A DNA stretch of 64,000 nt from Chitinophaga sp. H8. GTDB taxonomy: Bacteria; Bacteroidota; Bacteroidia; Chitinophagales; Chitinophagaceae. The notes beneath the pieces were generated by a model that was not told the origin of the DNA, did no database searches, and saw only the letters and a program-made list of their open reading frames with translations. Each line of letters opens with the position of its first letter. The first letter of the stretch is position 1. Shown here piece by piece: positions 41,837 through 50,188 of the stretch. The position numbers were made by a program, and so were the translations under genes. The stretch covers positions 1,922,001-1,986,000 of the forward strand of contig NZ_JBEXAC010000002.1 in the NCBI RefSeq assembly GCF_040567655.1, written 5' to 3'.

Positions 41837-44611
41837 ATGATGGGATCATTAAAGAAAATTGTTGTTGTTTTTATTGCATTATTAGGTATGCTGCAGTTTA
41901 GTGTGGCTGCTCCCGTATTAAAACCGGGAACACTCACCTGTGAATATATCGTGAACCCATTGGGTATAGATATTACGCATCCCCGCCTTAGCTGGACCCT
42001 GGCAGGGGACGGGCGTAATCAGCAACAAACCGCTTATGAACTGCTCGTAAGTGATCATGAAGCCGCTATCAAAAGCGGGAAAGGTAATATGTGGACCACC
42101 GGTAAGGTGATGTCTGACCAGAGCCTGCACATTACGTATGAAGGACAACCCTTGCAACCTTTTACCAGGTATTACTGGCGGGTAAGAGTGTATAACGATA
42201 AAGGCATCGCTTCCGGATGGAGTGCCCCACAGTGGTTTGAAACGGCCGCACTCGCTGCATCCGACTGGCAGGCAAAATGGATTGGGGATGGCAGCACATT
42301 GCCGGAGCGCGACGAGGACTTCTACAAGGACGACCGCATGCCTCTGTTCCGTAAAACATTCACTCCTAAAAGAAAGATCGCCACTGCAAGGTTATATATC
42401 AGCGGATTGGGATACTATGAAGCTTATCTCAACGGGAAGAAAGTAGGCGATCATATGCTGGATCCGGGATGGACTGCCTATCAGCAACAGGTATTGTACA
42501 CCGTATATGATATCACCCGCGATATCCGCAGTGGGGTAAATGCGGCAGGTATTATGCTGGGCAATGGCTGGTATAATGCTTTCCCTTTACGTTTCTGGGG
42601 AAGTATTAATATGAGGAATGCTTTGACTACTGGCCGCCCTTGTGTAAAAGCCATGATACGGGTAGTATATGATAATGGTACTTCGGAAGTGATCGCTACA
42701 GATGAAAGCTGGCAAACAGCGCCCGGCCCGGTTGTACGGAATAATATTTACCTGGGCGAACATTATGATGCCCGTCTGGAAGTAGCCGGGTGGAGCACAG
42801 CCGCTGCCACTACCGGCTGGAAACCTGCTGTGTCCGTAACAGGCCCGGCAGGAATACTGACACCGCAAATGCAGCCACCTATACGTGTAACCAAAACCGT
42901 TAAGCCCATCAGTGTGCATGAAATCAAGCCGGGAGTATACCTGTTTGATATGGGGCAAAACTTTGCCGGCGTGGCCAGAATGCGGGTGAAAGGCCCGGCA
43001 GGTACACGGGTTACCATGCGTTATGGAGAAGATAAATATCCTGATGGGAGCCTGAATGTAATGACCGGTGTAGCCGGACAGATAAAAGGCGGGAATGGTG
43101 GTCCGGGCGCCCCACAGATAGCCTGGCAGGAAGATAGCTATACCCTGAAAGGAACAGGCGTAGAAATGTGGGCACCCCGTTTTGTATTCCATGGTTTCCG
43201 CTTTGTGGAAGTAACCGGATGGCCTGGTAAGCCCACACTGGCAGACATAGAAGGCCTGCGTATGAATGCAGACCTGCAAACAGATGGTACCTTCTCCAGC
43301 TCTAATGGCATGTTCAACCAACTGGATAAAAACACGCAATGGACTTTCCTCAGCAATGCATTCAGTGTGCAATCTGATTGCCCGGCGCGCGAAAAACTTG
43401 CCTACGGCGGGGATATCTTCTGCACCACAGAAGCCTTTATGTATCATTATCACATGCCGGGATTTTATGCGAAGACCATTCGGGACCATGCGAATGATCA
43501 GCGGCCATTAGGGGGGATTACAGAAACAGCTCCCTTTGTAGGGATTGCAGATGCAGGCCCTGGTGATAAGTCTGGTCCTTTGGGGTTCCAGGCGGTATTT
43601 CCTTATATGGTGAAAAGGATGTATGAATTTTACGGAGATAAAAGGGTGATTGAAGAAAACTATGCCGCACTTACCAAACAAATGAATTTCCTGTCGGCCA
43701 GCACGAAAGATTATCTGTTTGATAAAGACCTGGGAGATCATGAATCGCTGGATGAAAAAGCCATTCCCCTGGCGGCCTCTGTATTTTATATGCTGCATGC
43801 GGAAGTGATGTCGGAGCTGGCAGGTGTACTGGACCGTACTGCGGACCAAACCACCTACACTGCTCTTGCAGGTAAGATCCGGCAGGCTATCGTGAACAAG
43901 TTTGAGGATAAAAGCACCGGTAAGTTTGAGAAAGGTACACAATCTGCACAGCTGTATGCCTTATGGGCCAGGCTGATCAAAGCGGGGGATGATGCCAAAG
44001 TATTTGATGCGCTGGTAGCTGCGTTTGAACAGCGCGACTGGCACCTGTCTACCGGTATCTTTGCTACAAAAATGCTGTTTGATGTACTGCGGGAAAGAGA
44101 GCAGAATGAAATGGCTTACCGTATTGCCAACCAGCGTTCCTTCCCGGGGTGGGGCCATATGATTGAAAAGGGCGCTACTACCTTGTGGGAAACCTGGAAG
44201 GAATCCGATAATACCTATTCCAAGAATCATCCGATGTTTGGCTCTGTGAGCGAATGGTTTTACCGTTCCCTGCTGGGGATCAATGCAGGGGCACCAGGAT
44301 TTAAAAAGATCATTATCAAACCACAGCCTGCCGGCGACCTCACCTATGCAAAAGGCAGCTATAATTCTGTGCATGGTAAAATTGGGAGCGACTGGGCCAT
44401 CCGGGATGGACAATTCCATTTGAAAGTAACGATTCCTGCTAACACCCGTGCGGAGATATGGCTCCCTGTAACTACAGGCGGCAGCATAAAAGAAGGTGGA
44501 AAACGTGTGGAAGATGTAAAAGATATTAAGTTGCTCCGGCAGGAAAACGGCTATGCTGTGATTGAAACCGGCTCGGGGAATTATGACTTTGCAGCTGTAT
44601 ATAAGCAATAA
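41837..44611 (+). CDS. GH78 alpha-L-rhamnosidase
   Basis: A 924-residue exported inverting glycosidase removing terminal alpha-L-rhamnose. Signal peptide about 1-24. A Bac_rhamnosid_N/Fn3-like part (about 25-165) and beta-sandwich accessory domains (about 170-490) precede the (alpha/alpha)6-barrel. The acid-bearing motif QSDCPAREKLAYGGDIFCTT (about 513-532) and the catalytic-base motif WGHMIEKGATTLWETW (Glu near 777) are intact. A C-terminal beta-sandwich follows (IIKPQPAGDLTYAKGSYNSV). It is the last gene before a strong terminator. It fixes L-rhamnose as one product of the locus. Confidence 0.96.
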   Translation: MMGSLKKIVVVFIALLGMLQFSVAAPVLKPGTLTCEYIVNPLGIDITHPRLSWTLAGDGRNQQQTAYELLVSDHEAAIKSGKGNMWTTGKVMSDQSLHITYEGQPLQPFTRYYWRVRVYNDKGIASGWSAPQWFETAALAASDWQAKWIGDGSTLPERDEDFYKDDRMPLFRKTFTPKRKIATARLYISGLGYYEAYLNGKKVGDHMLDPGWTAYQQQVLYTVYDITRDIRSGVNAAGIMLGNGWYNAFPLRFWGSINMRNALTTGRPCVKAMIRVVYDNGTSEVIATDESWQTAPGPVVRNNIYLGEHYDARLEVAGWSTAAATTGWKPAVSVTGPAGILTPQMQPPIRVTKTVKPISVHEIKPGVYLFDMGQNFAGVARMRVKGPAGTRVTMRYGEDKYPDGSLNVMTGVAGQIKGGNGGPGAPQIAWQEDSYTLKGTGVEMWAPRFVFHGFRFVEVTGWPGKPTLADIEGLRMNADLQTDGTFSSSNGMFNQLDKNTQWTFLSNAFSVQSDCPAREKLAYGGDIFCTTEAFMYHYHMPGFYAKTIRDHANDQRPLGGITETAPFVGIADAGPGDKSGPLGFQAVFPYMVKRMYEFYGDKRVIEENYAALTKQMNFLSASTKDYLFDKDLGDHESLDEKAIPLAASVFYMLHAEVMSELAGVLDRTADQTTYTALAGKIRQAIVNKFEDKSTGKFEKGTQSAQLYALWARLIKAGDDAKVFDALVAAFEQRDWHLSTGIFATKMLFDVLREREQNEMAYRIANQRSFPGWGHMIEKGATTLWETWKESDNTYSKNHPMFGSVSEWFYRSLLGINAGAPGFKKIIIKPQPAGDLTYAKGSYNSVHGKIGSDWAIRDGQFHLKVTIPANTRAEIWLPVTTGGSIKEGGKRVEDVKDIKLLRQENGYAVIETGSGNYDFAAVYKQ

Positions 44612-44653
44612 GAGCGGCAGGTGCCAAAAATAAAACGGATGTGCCGTTAATGG

Positions 44654-44694
44654 AAATGCCCCCAAAAAGTCAGTTGCTTTTTGGGGGCATTTTT
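44654..44694. terminator. Strong bidirectional terminator closing the PUL operon
   Basis: A perfect 16-bp stem (44654-44669 with 44677-44692) with a 7-base loop (TCAGTTG) and flanking A and T runs serves both the GH78 gene on the plus strand and the AraC gene on the minus strand. Confidence 0.95.
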
Positions 44695-44751
44695 ATGTGA
44701 ACAGTTTTAGGGACAGCTTTTAACTGGTAGTTAGATCACTATCAAACGGTG

Positions 44752-45621
44752 TTAGCGCCTGTTGTGATATTCCTGCTTAAATTCCTTTGGTGTTTTTTGT
44801 TTAATCGCTTTGAATTGCCGGTTAAAGTAGGCCACATTATCATAGCCGCTCATGAAACATATTTCTGTAATGCTGAGATCTTCTTCTATCAGCATTTTGC
44901 AGGCATGTCCTATTCTTATTTCATTCAGGAAAAAGGTAAAGTTCTTACGTGTCCTGTTCCTGAAATACCGGCAAAAAGTAGAGGGGCACATGTTTACGAT
45001 ACTGGCTATTTCATGCAGGTAAATAGGATTGGTGAAATTGCGCATGATATATTCAAAGATCTTGTTGAGCCTTTCGGAATCTTTGATATTAATGCCCGTA
45101 GCACCCTGGTTGGATAAGATTTCATAATTGCCGGTGTTGGCAATGGTGTTCAGTATCGCCAGCAATTGCATCAATCTTTCCATGCCTGTAAGATGACGTA
45201 TATCGTGCATCATCTGGGTGATCTTTTTTCTGGCGCTGCCACCAATTTCAATGCCCATAGCCGACTTGTCCAGTATTTTCCGGATACCGGAAGTTTCGGG
45301 AACATTAAAAAAAGCATCTCCCAGGAATCCTTTGGTAAACTGTACCACAATGGATGCTGCTTTCAGGTTGGGATGATGTTCGTAGTAGGCCGCATCATTT
45401 CTGTACCAGTGCGGAAGGCTGGGACCCAGCAGTACCAGGTCGCCCGGACCGAAATCACTGATATGATCGCCCACAAATCTTTTGCCGGTACCTTGTACGA
45501 TCAATACAAGCTCCAGTTCCGGATGAAAGTGCCAGGGAGTATCAAAGTAGGCCGAACTAAACTCCTGCACTGCAAAAGAGGCATCCGTAAATACAGGTAC
45601 TTTTTGTAGAATTGCTTTCAT
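44752..45621 (-). CDS. AraC-family regulator with cupin sensor domain
   Basis: A 289-residue regulator. A cupin beta-barrel (about 10-100) has the FDTPWHFHPELELVLI and GDHISDFGPGDLVLLGPSLP patterns typical of sugar-sensing AraC proteins such as RhaR/RhaS. The C-terminal HTH pair (about 185-289) contains LHEIASIVNMCPSTFCRYFR and the ITEICFMSGYDNVAYFNRQF motif. The start is the ATG at 45621; a GTG two codons upstream is less likely. It stands between the glycan operon and the sugar-catabolic operon. A pair of direct repeats lies in its promoter (45644-45678). It probably senses the monosaccharide released, e.g. rhamnose. Confidence 0.93.
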   Translation of the reverse strand: MKAILQKVPVFTDASFAVQEFSSAYFDTPWHFHPELELVLIVQGTGKRFVGDHISDFGPGDLVLLGPSLPHWYRNDAAYYEHHPNLKAASIVVQFTKGFLGDAFFNVPETSGIRKILDKSAMGIEIGGSARKKITQMMHDIRHLTGMERLMQLLAILNTIANTGNYEILSNQGATGINIKDSERLNKIFEYIMRNFTNPIYLHEIASIVNMCPSTFCRYFRNRTRKNFTFFLNEIRIGHACKMLIEEDLSITEICFMSGYDNVAYFNRQFKAIKQKTPKEFKQEYHNRR

Positions 45622-45643
45622 GTTCACAACGCGGAATTGGTTA

Positions 45644-45678
45644 TATTAAACGGCGCTTATTTTAATATTAAATAGCGC
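45644..45678. promoter_or_regulatory. Direct repeat pair, candidate AraC binding sites
   Basis: TATTAAACGGCGC (45644-45656) and TATTAAATAGCGC (45666-45678) match at 11 of 13 positions and are 22 bp apart start to start, about two helical turns on the same DNA face. This is the half-site layout bound by AraC-type dimers. It lies 23 bp upstream of the regulator's ATG and on the divergent side faces the oxidoreductase operon. Confidence 0.55.
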
Positions 45679-45791
45679 ATGATGGTTGACGTAACACTAA
45701 TATACAAGATTATCCGGGTAAGATGTATTAAAAGATCAAAATAGTATAGGTAAAGTTTAGCAAAGTGTGGGTTAACAGTAGGATTACTGGA

Positions 45792-45799
45792 TAAATTTG
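45792..45799 (+). promoter_or_regulatory. -7 box TAAATTTG of the oxidoreductase operon
   Basis: TAAATTTG fits the TAnnTTTG consensus and lies 29 bp before the ATG at 45829. Only a weak -33-like TTA (45772-45774) is visible, which is consistent with activator-dependent transcription. Confidence 0.5.
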
Positions 45800-45828
45800 A
45801 ATTAAATCGACCAAAAAAAGATTAGCAT

Positions 45829-46908
45829 ATGAGTGCATCACCAGCGATTAGTTATAAAGTACAAATGCCATTACATCCCCGTCCCATTGCTATTATCGGC
45901 GCCGGAGGTATTGTGCATGATGCACATTTGCCGGCTTATGAAAAGGCCGGATGGGAGGTAGCAGGCATCTGCGACCCGGCACGGGAGCGGGCAGTGGCAC
46001 TGGCCACAAAATTTAATATTGCAAAAGTATATGATGATATTCCGCAATTGGTAGCGGGTGTACTGGAAAATGCTGTTTTTGATATCGCAGTACCGGCTTC
46101 CGCGCTGGCGGACGTATTATTGCAGTTGCCGCAAAAAGCGGTAGTGCTCATGCAAAAGCCTATGGGAGAACATATACAGGCGGCAGATGAGATCCTGCGT
46201 ATCTGTCGGGAAAAAGAATTTACTGCTGCTATGAATTTCCAGATGCGCCTCATCCCGGCGGTACAGATCGCGAAAGACCTGATAGACCGTGGTGTAATAG
46301 GGGAACTGCATGACATGGAAATCCGCATGAACATCTACCATCCCTGGCACCTGTGGCAGTTCCTGTTCGGGATCCCCCGGATGGAAATGCTGTACCACAG
46401 CATCCACTACATGGATATGATCCGGTACTTTTTTGGCGAGCCGAAGAAGATCTATGCCAAAACACTGAAACATCCCAAGATGATGCAGCTGGCATCTACC
46501 CGGTCCGTCATTCTCATGGAGTATGATGATATTATCCGGGCTTTTGTGAATACCAACCACGGACATGAATTTGGCCTGAAATACCAGGACTCATTTATTA
46601 AATTTGAAGGCACCAAAGGGGCTATCAGAACTACCCTGGGGATGAACCTGGACTATCCCAGCGGCGTACCGGATACGTTTGAGTATGTGGTGCTGGAAGA
46701 CAATAAACCTCCGGAGTGGATCACCGTGCCATTGGAAGGTACCTGGTTTCCGGATGCCTTTATCGGATCAATGGCTAACCTGATGTGTTATGCAGAAGGT
46801 TCCACGGATGTATTGATCAATCATGTAGACAGTGCTCACCGGACCATGCAGGTAGTAGAAGCCGCTTATGCTTCCAGCGATAACGGGGGTACATTGATCC
46901 CTGTGTAA
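45829..46908 (+). CDS. Gfo/Idh/MocA-family NAD(P)-dependent oxidoreductase
   Basis: A 359-residue cytoplasmic dehydrogenase. The N-terminal Rossmann domain (about 15-140) has the GAGGIVHDAHLPAYEKAGWE motif, the GICDPARERA acidic second strand and the conserved VVLMQKPMGEHIQAADEILR region, where MQKPMG replaces the common EKP. The C-terminal alpha/beta substrate domain runs about 145-350. The family oxidises sugars or inositols. The lactonase-like gene starts 12 bp downstream, so it may oxidise the released monosaccharide to a lactone. Confidence 0.93.
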   Translation: MSASPAISYKVQMPLHPRPIAIIGAGGIVHDAHLPAYEKAGWEVAGICDPARERAVALATKFNIAKVYDDIPQLVAGVLENAVFDIAVPASALADVLLQLPQKAVVLMQKPMGEHIQAADEILRICREKEFTAAMNFQMRLIPAVQIAKDLIDRGVIGELHDMEIRMNIYHPWHLWQFLFGIPRMEMLYHSIHYMDMIRYFFGEPKKIYAKTLKHPKMMQLASTRSVILMEYDDIIRAFVNTNHGHEFGLKYQDSFIKFEGTKGAIRTTLGMNLDYPSGVPDTFEYVVLEDNKPPEWITVPLEGTWFPDAFIGSMANLMCYAEGSTDVLINHVDSAHRTMQVVEAAYASSDNGGTLIPV

Positions 46909-46920
46909 ACGCAATATTTC

Positions 46921-47778
46921 ATGTCAACAGCATTACGTAATATACCCATTATAGATACCCATTTACATTTGTGGGATACCAGCCTGCTGCACTATCCGTG
47001 GCTGGAAAGTGTACCGGCTATCCACCGGTCTTTTCTGCTGCCTGACTATCAGCAGGCGGTGCAGGACTACCAGGTAGCGCAGATGGTGTTTGTACAGGCG
47101 GAATGCCTGCCGGAGCAATACCTAGAAGAAGTACGTTTTGTAACCGCACAGGCCGCAAAAGATACACGCATCCGGGGAATCGTAGCTTATGCGCCGGTAG
47201 AAACGGGAAAACAGCTGGTAACGGTACTGGATATATTAAAAGACTATCCACTTGTAAAAGGCGTGCGCAGGATGTATGATGATAATCCGGCATTATGTTG
47301 CAGTCCTGCATTTCTGGAAGGTGTACATTTGTTGGGTGAATATGGATTCTCTTTTGATATCAGCGTAAAACCTGCTGCTATTCCAGATACGATCCGGATG
47401 ATGGCAGCAGTACCCGATACCCTGTTTATCCTGGACCACCTGGGCAAGCCGGATATTAAAGGCGGCGGACTGGAAGTATATAAAGCACAGATAGCAGCCA
47501 TGGCAAAGTTCCCGAATGTGGTGGCCAAGTTGTCTGGGTTGATCACAGAAGCCAACTGGCATAACTGGACACCTGCCGAACTGGTACCATATATTCAACA
47601 TGCGGTGGCCTGTTTTGGGACAGACCGGCTATTATTTGGTGGCGACTGGCCCGTGGTATTGCTGTCAGGCACCTGGGCGCAATGGCTGGCCGCCTTGGAA
47701 GAGGGGCTGGCAGGATGCACCGCATCGGATTTGCAAAAGATCTTTTACGATAACGCAGTTAACATATACCGGCTCTGA
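46921..47778 (+). CDS. Amidohydrolase-family lactonase-like enzyme (COG3618)
   Basis: A 285-residue cytoplasmic TIM-barrel metal hydrolase. The metal motif is DTHLHLWD (about 12-19), followed by FVQAECLPEQ (about 58-67), VKGVRRMYDD (about 113-122), LDHLGKPDI (about 173-181), NVVAKLSGL (about 195-203) and LLFGGDWPV (about 236-244). This pattern is that of L-fuconolactonase and L-rhamnono-1,4-lactonase relatives. It is cotranscribed with the oxidoreductase. The lactone substrate is inferred from the rhamnosidase in the neighbouring operon. Confidence 0.9.
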   Translation: MSTALRNIPIIDTHLHLWDTSLLHYPWLESVPAIHRSFLLPDYQQAVQDYQVAQMVFVQAECLPEQYLEEVRFVTAQAAKDTRIRGIVAYAPVETGKQLVTVLDILKDYPLVKGVRRMYDDNPALCCSPAFLEGVHLLGEYGFSFDISVKPAAIPDTIRMMAAVPDTLFILDHLGKPDIKGGGLEVYKAQIAAMAKFPNVVAKLSGLITEANWHNWTPAELVPYIQHAVACFGTDRLLFGGDWPVVLLSGTWAQWLAALEEGLAGCTASDLQKIFYDNAVNIYRL

Positions 47779-47798
47779 GCAGCCCGGCAAAAAACAGG

Positions 47799-48716
47799 AT
47801 GATGAAAAGAATTGTTTTATTATGCTTGCTGGCTGGCAGCACTTTTACTTGTGTGGCACAAAAGGAAATTCCGCTCTACCCTGGTGCTATTCCCAATGCA
47901 GTGGCAGCACCGGATGCGGAAACCAGGCGGACGGATGATGTAGTAGGGTTATTGGCAGGCAATGTATCGCGCCCTACCTTAACGGTATTTCTGCCCCCGG
48001 CAGGGAAATCCAACGGTACTGCGGTGATCATTTGCCCAGGTGGCGGATATGGTACGCTGCTCATTAACCGCGAAGGAAATGATGTAGCCAGGGCGTTTAA
48101 TAAACAGGGCGTTACTGCCTTTGTACTGAAATACCGGCTGCCTAATAAACAGTTCCTCGTAAACCCTGCTATCGGCCCTTTGCAGGATGCTCAGCAGGCC
48201 ATCAGTGTAGTGAGGCAGCGGGCTGCCATATGGAAGATATCACCGGAAAGGATCGGGATTATGGGCTTTTCGGCAGGCGGTCACCTGGCTTCTACAGCAG
48301 GCACCCATTTTAAACAGCCGCTGATAGCTGTTCCGGCAGGTATCAGTGTACGGCCCGATTTTATGGTCCTGGTAAATCCTGTGATCAGCTTTACGGATAG
48401 TATCGGACATATCGGCTCCCGTAATAATCTCCTGGGCGCCTCTCCCGATCATGCCCAGACGGAGTTGTTCTCCAATGAGTTGCAGGTAGATGACAGCACG
48501 CCTACTACTTTCCTGGTACATGCGGAAGATGATACCGTAGTACCGGTGGAAAATACCCTCAGCTTCTTCACCGCATTAAAAAGGCATAAGATACCTGCTG
48601 CTATGCATATTTATCAGCGGGGAGAACATGGCTTTCTGAAAGAGCCTGCTTTTGAAGAATGGTTTGGCCGTTGTATCCATTGGATGAGCAGCAATGGCTG
48701 GCTTACCGTAAAATAA
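47799..48716 (+). CDS. Exported alpha/beta-hydrolase esterase (BD-FAE/acetylxylan esterase-like)
   Basis: A 305-residue protein with a signal peptide (about 1-20) and an alpha/beta-hydrolase fold. The oxyanion motif is GTAVIICPGGGYGTLL. The nucleophile Ser near 158 is in IGIMGFSAGGHLAST. The acid Asp is in FLVHAEDDTVVPVENTLS and the catalytic His in YQRGEHGF. Enzymes of this type remove acetyl or feruloyl groups from plant polysaccharides. It lies 20 bp after the lactonase-like gene, so a periplasmic de-esterifying step is coupled to the catabolic operon. Confidence 0.92.
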   Translation: MMKRIVLLCLLAGSTFTCVAQKEIPLYPGAIPNAVAAPDAETRRTDDVVGLLAGNVSRPTLTVFLPPAGKSNGTAVIICPGGGYGTLLINREGNDVARAFNKQGVTAFVLKYRLPNKQFLVNPAIGPLQDAQQAISVVRQRAAIWKISPERIGIMGFSAGGHLASTAGTHFKQPLIAVPAGISVRPDFMVLVNPVISFTDSIGHIGSRNNLLGASPDHAQTELFSNELQVDDSTPTTFLVHAEDDTVVPVENTLSFFTALKRHKIPAAMHIYQRGEHGFLKEPAFEEWFGRCIHWMSSNGWLTVK

Positions 48717-48783
48717 ATAAAGTGGTCTGTTTGTTTTGCGCAAAAACAAAAGTAACTGACAATAAAAAAGACCAGGAAGAAAA

Positions 48784-49043
48784 GTGATTTATATTTATAC
48801 TATTATAATACCATTGTTAACTGCGGTATGCTTTTTTTCATACTTCGGCCAAAATCGAGAGAATGTATAATAAACTGTGGACCAGGTCATTTTAAAAATG
48901 GGATTCCTGATGGAGAATGGAAGGCATATGGATACCAGGGTGAAGTACTGGAATGGAAAGCATCAATGTTGTTAAGGATGAATTGGAAAGTGTTAGAGCA
49001 TATTAGGAGTATGCTATTCAGAGAGCAATATCTCCATTATTAG
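48784..49043 (+). pseudogene. Remnant of a MORN-repeat (YwqK-like) protein gene
   Basis: Two overlapping frames look like pieces of one decayed gene. In one, a GTG at 48784 opens a signal-peptide-like hydrophobic start (IYTIIIPLLTAVCFFSYFG) that stops at 48868-48870. In the other, the frame from the ATG at 48828 later reads GHFKNGIPDGEWKAYGYQGE, the classical MORN unit (xFKNGxxDGEWKxY...G). The second frame then degenerates and runs into the convergent AraC gene, ending at 49043. A frameshift near 48865 would join the two parts. Intact relatives are secreted multi-repeat proteins. The 300-bp gap holds nothing else I can see. Confidence 0.55.
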
Positions 49044-49608
49044 CCGCAGCTGCCAGTTTCTCTTTCCTGATCTTCTTGTAATGTGTTGCATTGAATCCGC
49101 TTACTTCTTTCAGTTGGCGGGAAAGATGGGCGATGCTACTGTATCCTAGTTCATACGCAATATCGGTGAGGGTTTTATCGGTATATACCAGCAGTTCTTT
49201 TACCTTATCTATTCTCCGCAGGATGATATATTTTTCCAGGGTTACGCCGGCCGAATAGGAGAAAAAGGTACTCAGGGAATCGTAGCTTTTATTGAGTCCC
49301 TGACTGATCAGTTTGGAGAACTTCACGGGAGTCCCTGTTTCGGCTTGTGTTTTGATCCCTTCCTCTACCAGTTGTTTGATCTGTAGGGTGAGCAGTTCAT
49401 TTTTATCGCGCAACAGGTCAAAACCATTTTCCTGTAGCATGGTTTTGAGCAGCGTATCATTAATAGCAGGTTGATTTTCTGCCAGCGTTACTTCTCCTAA
49501 AGTGATGCTTTGTACCTGTAATCCCAGGCGGGATAATTCTTTGTTGAGCAATGAAATACAGCGGTTGCACACCATCCCTTTTATAAACAGTTTGTTATGT
49601 TTATCCAT
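49018..49608 (-). CDS. HMA-like domain fused to AraC helix-turn-helix
   Basis: A 196-residue protein. The N-terminal 65 residues resemble a heavy-metal-associated ferredoxin-like fold with the GMVCNRCISLLNKELSRLGL motif (Cys14 and Cys17, CxxC). The C-terminal part (about 95-185) is an AraC HTH pair (ISQGLNKSYDSLSTFFSYSA; TLTDIAYELGYSSIAHLSRQ followed by LKEVSGFNATHYK). Such fusions suggest a regulator that binds a soft metal such as Cu(I) or Zn(II), or senses thiol chemistry, through the CxxC. No metal-efflux gene is adjacent, so the target is unclear. Its 3' end overlaps the decayed gene by 26 bp. Confidence 0.85.
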   Translation of the reverse strand: MDKHNKLFIKGMVCNRCISLLNKELSRLGLQVQSITLGEVTLAENQPAINDTLLKTMLQENGFDLLRDKNELLTLQIKQLVEEGIKTQAETGTPVKFSKLISQGLNKSYDSLSTFFSYSAGVTLEKYIILRRIDKVKELLVYTDKTLTDIAYELGYSSIAHLSRQLKEVSGFNATHYKKIRKEKLAAAANNGDIAL

Positions 49609-49695
49609 GACCTCCGAATTTACTGCTAAAGTAGGCAGCCAGCGGGAAAGGGGGATTATACAATTCAGGAAATGGTTTATATAATTAGCAGGTGG

Positions 49696-50178
49696 CTACT
49701 GATTTTGCCGGAGCTGCTCTGCCCTGTTGTAGAACCCCTGTTGTTTCATATTGTTTTCCACTTCATCAATAGCTTTCAGCAGGTTGTTGGTGGTATCTGT
49801 CAGAGCGGTTAATGCTGTTACCATCACTTCCCATATGGGAGAGATGTGGGCCACCAGTTCCTTACCTTTTTCGGTGAGGCGGATCAATCTTTTACGTTCA
49901 TCCTGTTTATCTTTTTTAGACTGGATGATTTTGAGTTTTTCCAGTTCTTTCAGCAGGCTGATGGTAGAAGGGTGGGAGTAACCTATTTCTGTGGCGATCT
50001 CTACCACGCTGAGTAGTGATTTATGGTGCAGGGTATAGATCACCGGAAACCACTTGGGTTCAAAATCTATTCCGTAGGCCTGATAGATCCGCAGTCCGTC
50101 TTTACGGATCTCATCGCTTAACCTTTGTAGCCTGGTGGAAATTGCCAGGATGCCCGACTGATCAATTACATTTGTCAT
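49696..50178 (-). CDS. MarR-family transcriptional regulator
   Basis: A 160-residue winged-helix regulator: VVEIATEIGYSHPSTISLLK (recognition helix about 56-75), the wing with KDKQDERKRLIRLTEKGKEL (about 84-103), and flanking dimerisation helices. The ORF extends 15 codons upstream, but the ATG at 50178 avoids overlap with the acetyltransferase gene and starts at the family's normal N-terminus. It lies 10 bp after the GNAT gene on the same strand and probably represses the pair through the palindrome at 50711-50728. Confidence 0.92.
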   Translation of the reverse strand: MTNVIDQSGILAISTRLQRLSDEIRKDGLRIYQAYGIDFEPKWFPVIYTLHHKSLLSVVEIATEIGYSHPSTISLLKELEKLKIIQSKKDKQDERKRLIRLTEKGKELVAHISPIWEVMVTALTALTDTTNNLLKAIDEVENNMKQQGFYNRAEQLRQNQ

Positions 50179-50188
50179 AAGAGGTGGT

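Noticed and set aside
42587..43489. 300-codon open frame on the minus strand
   Set aside because: Antisense to the GH78 gene, His/Tyr/Cys-rich composition and no recognisable domain.
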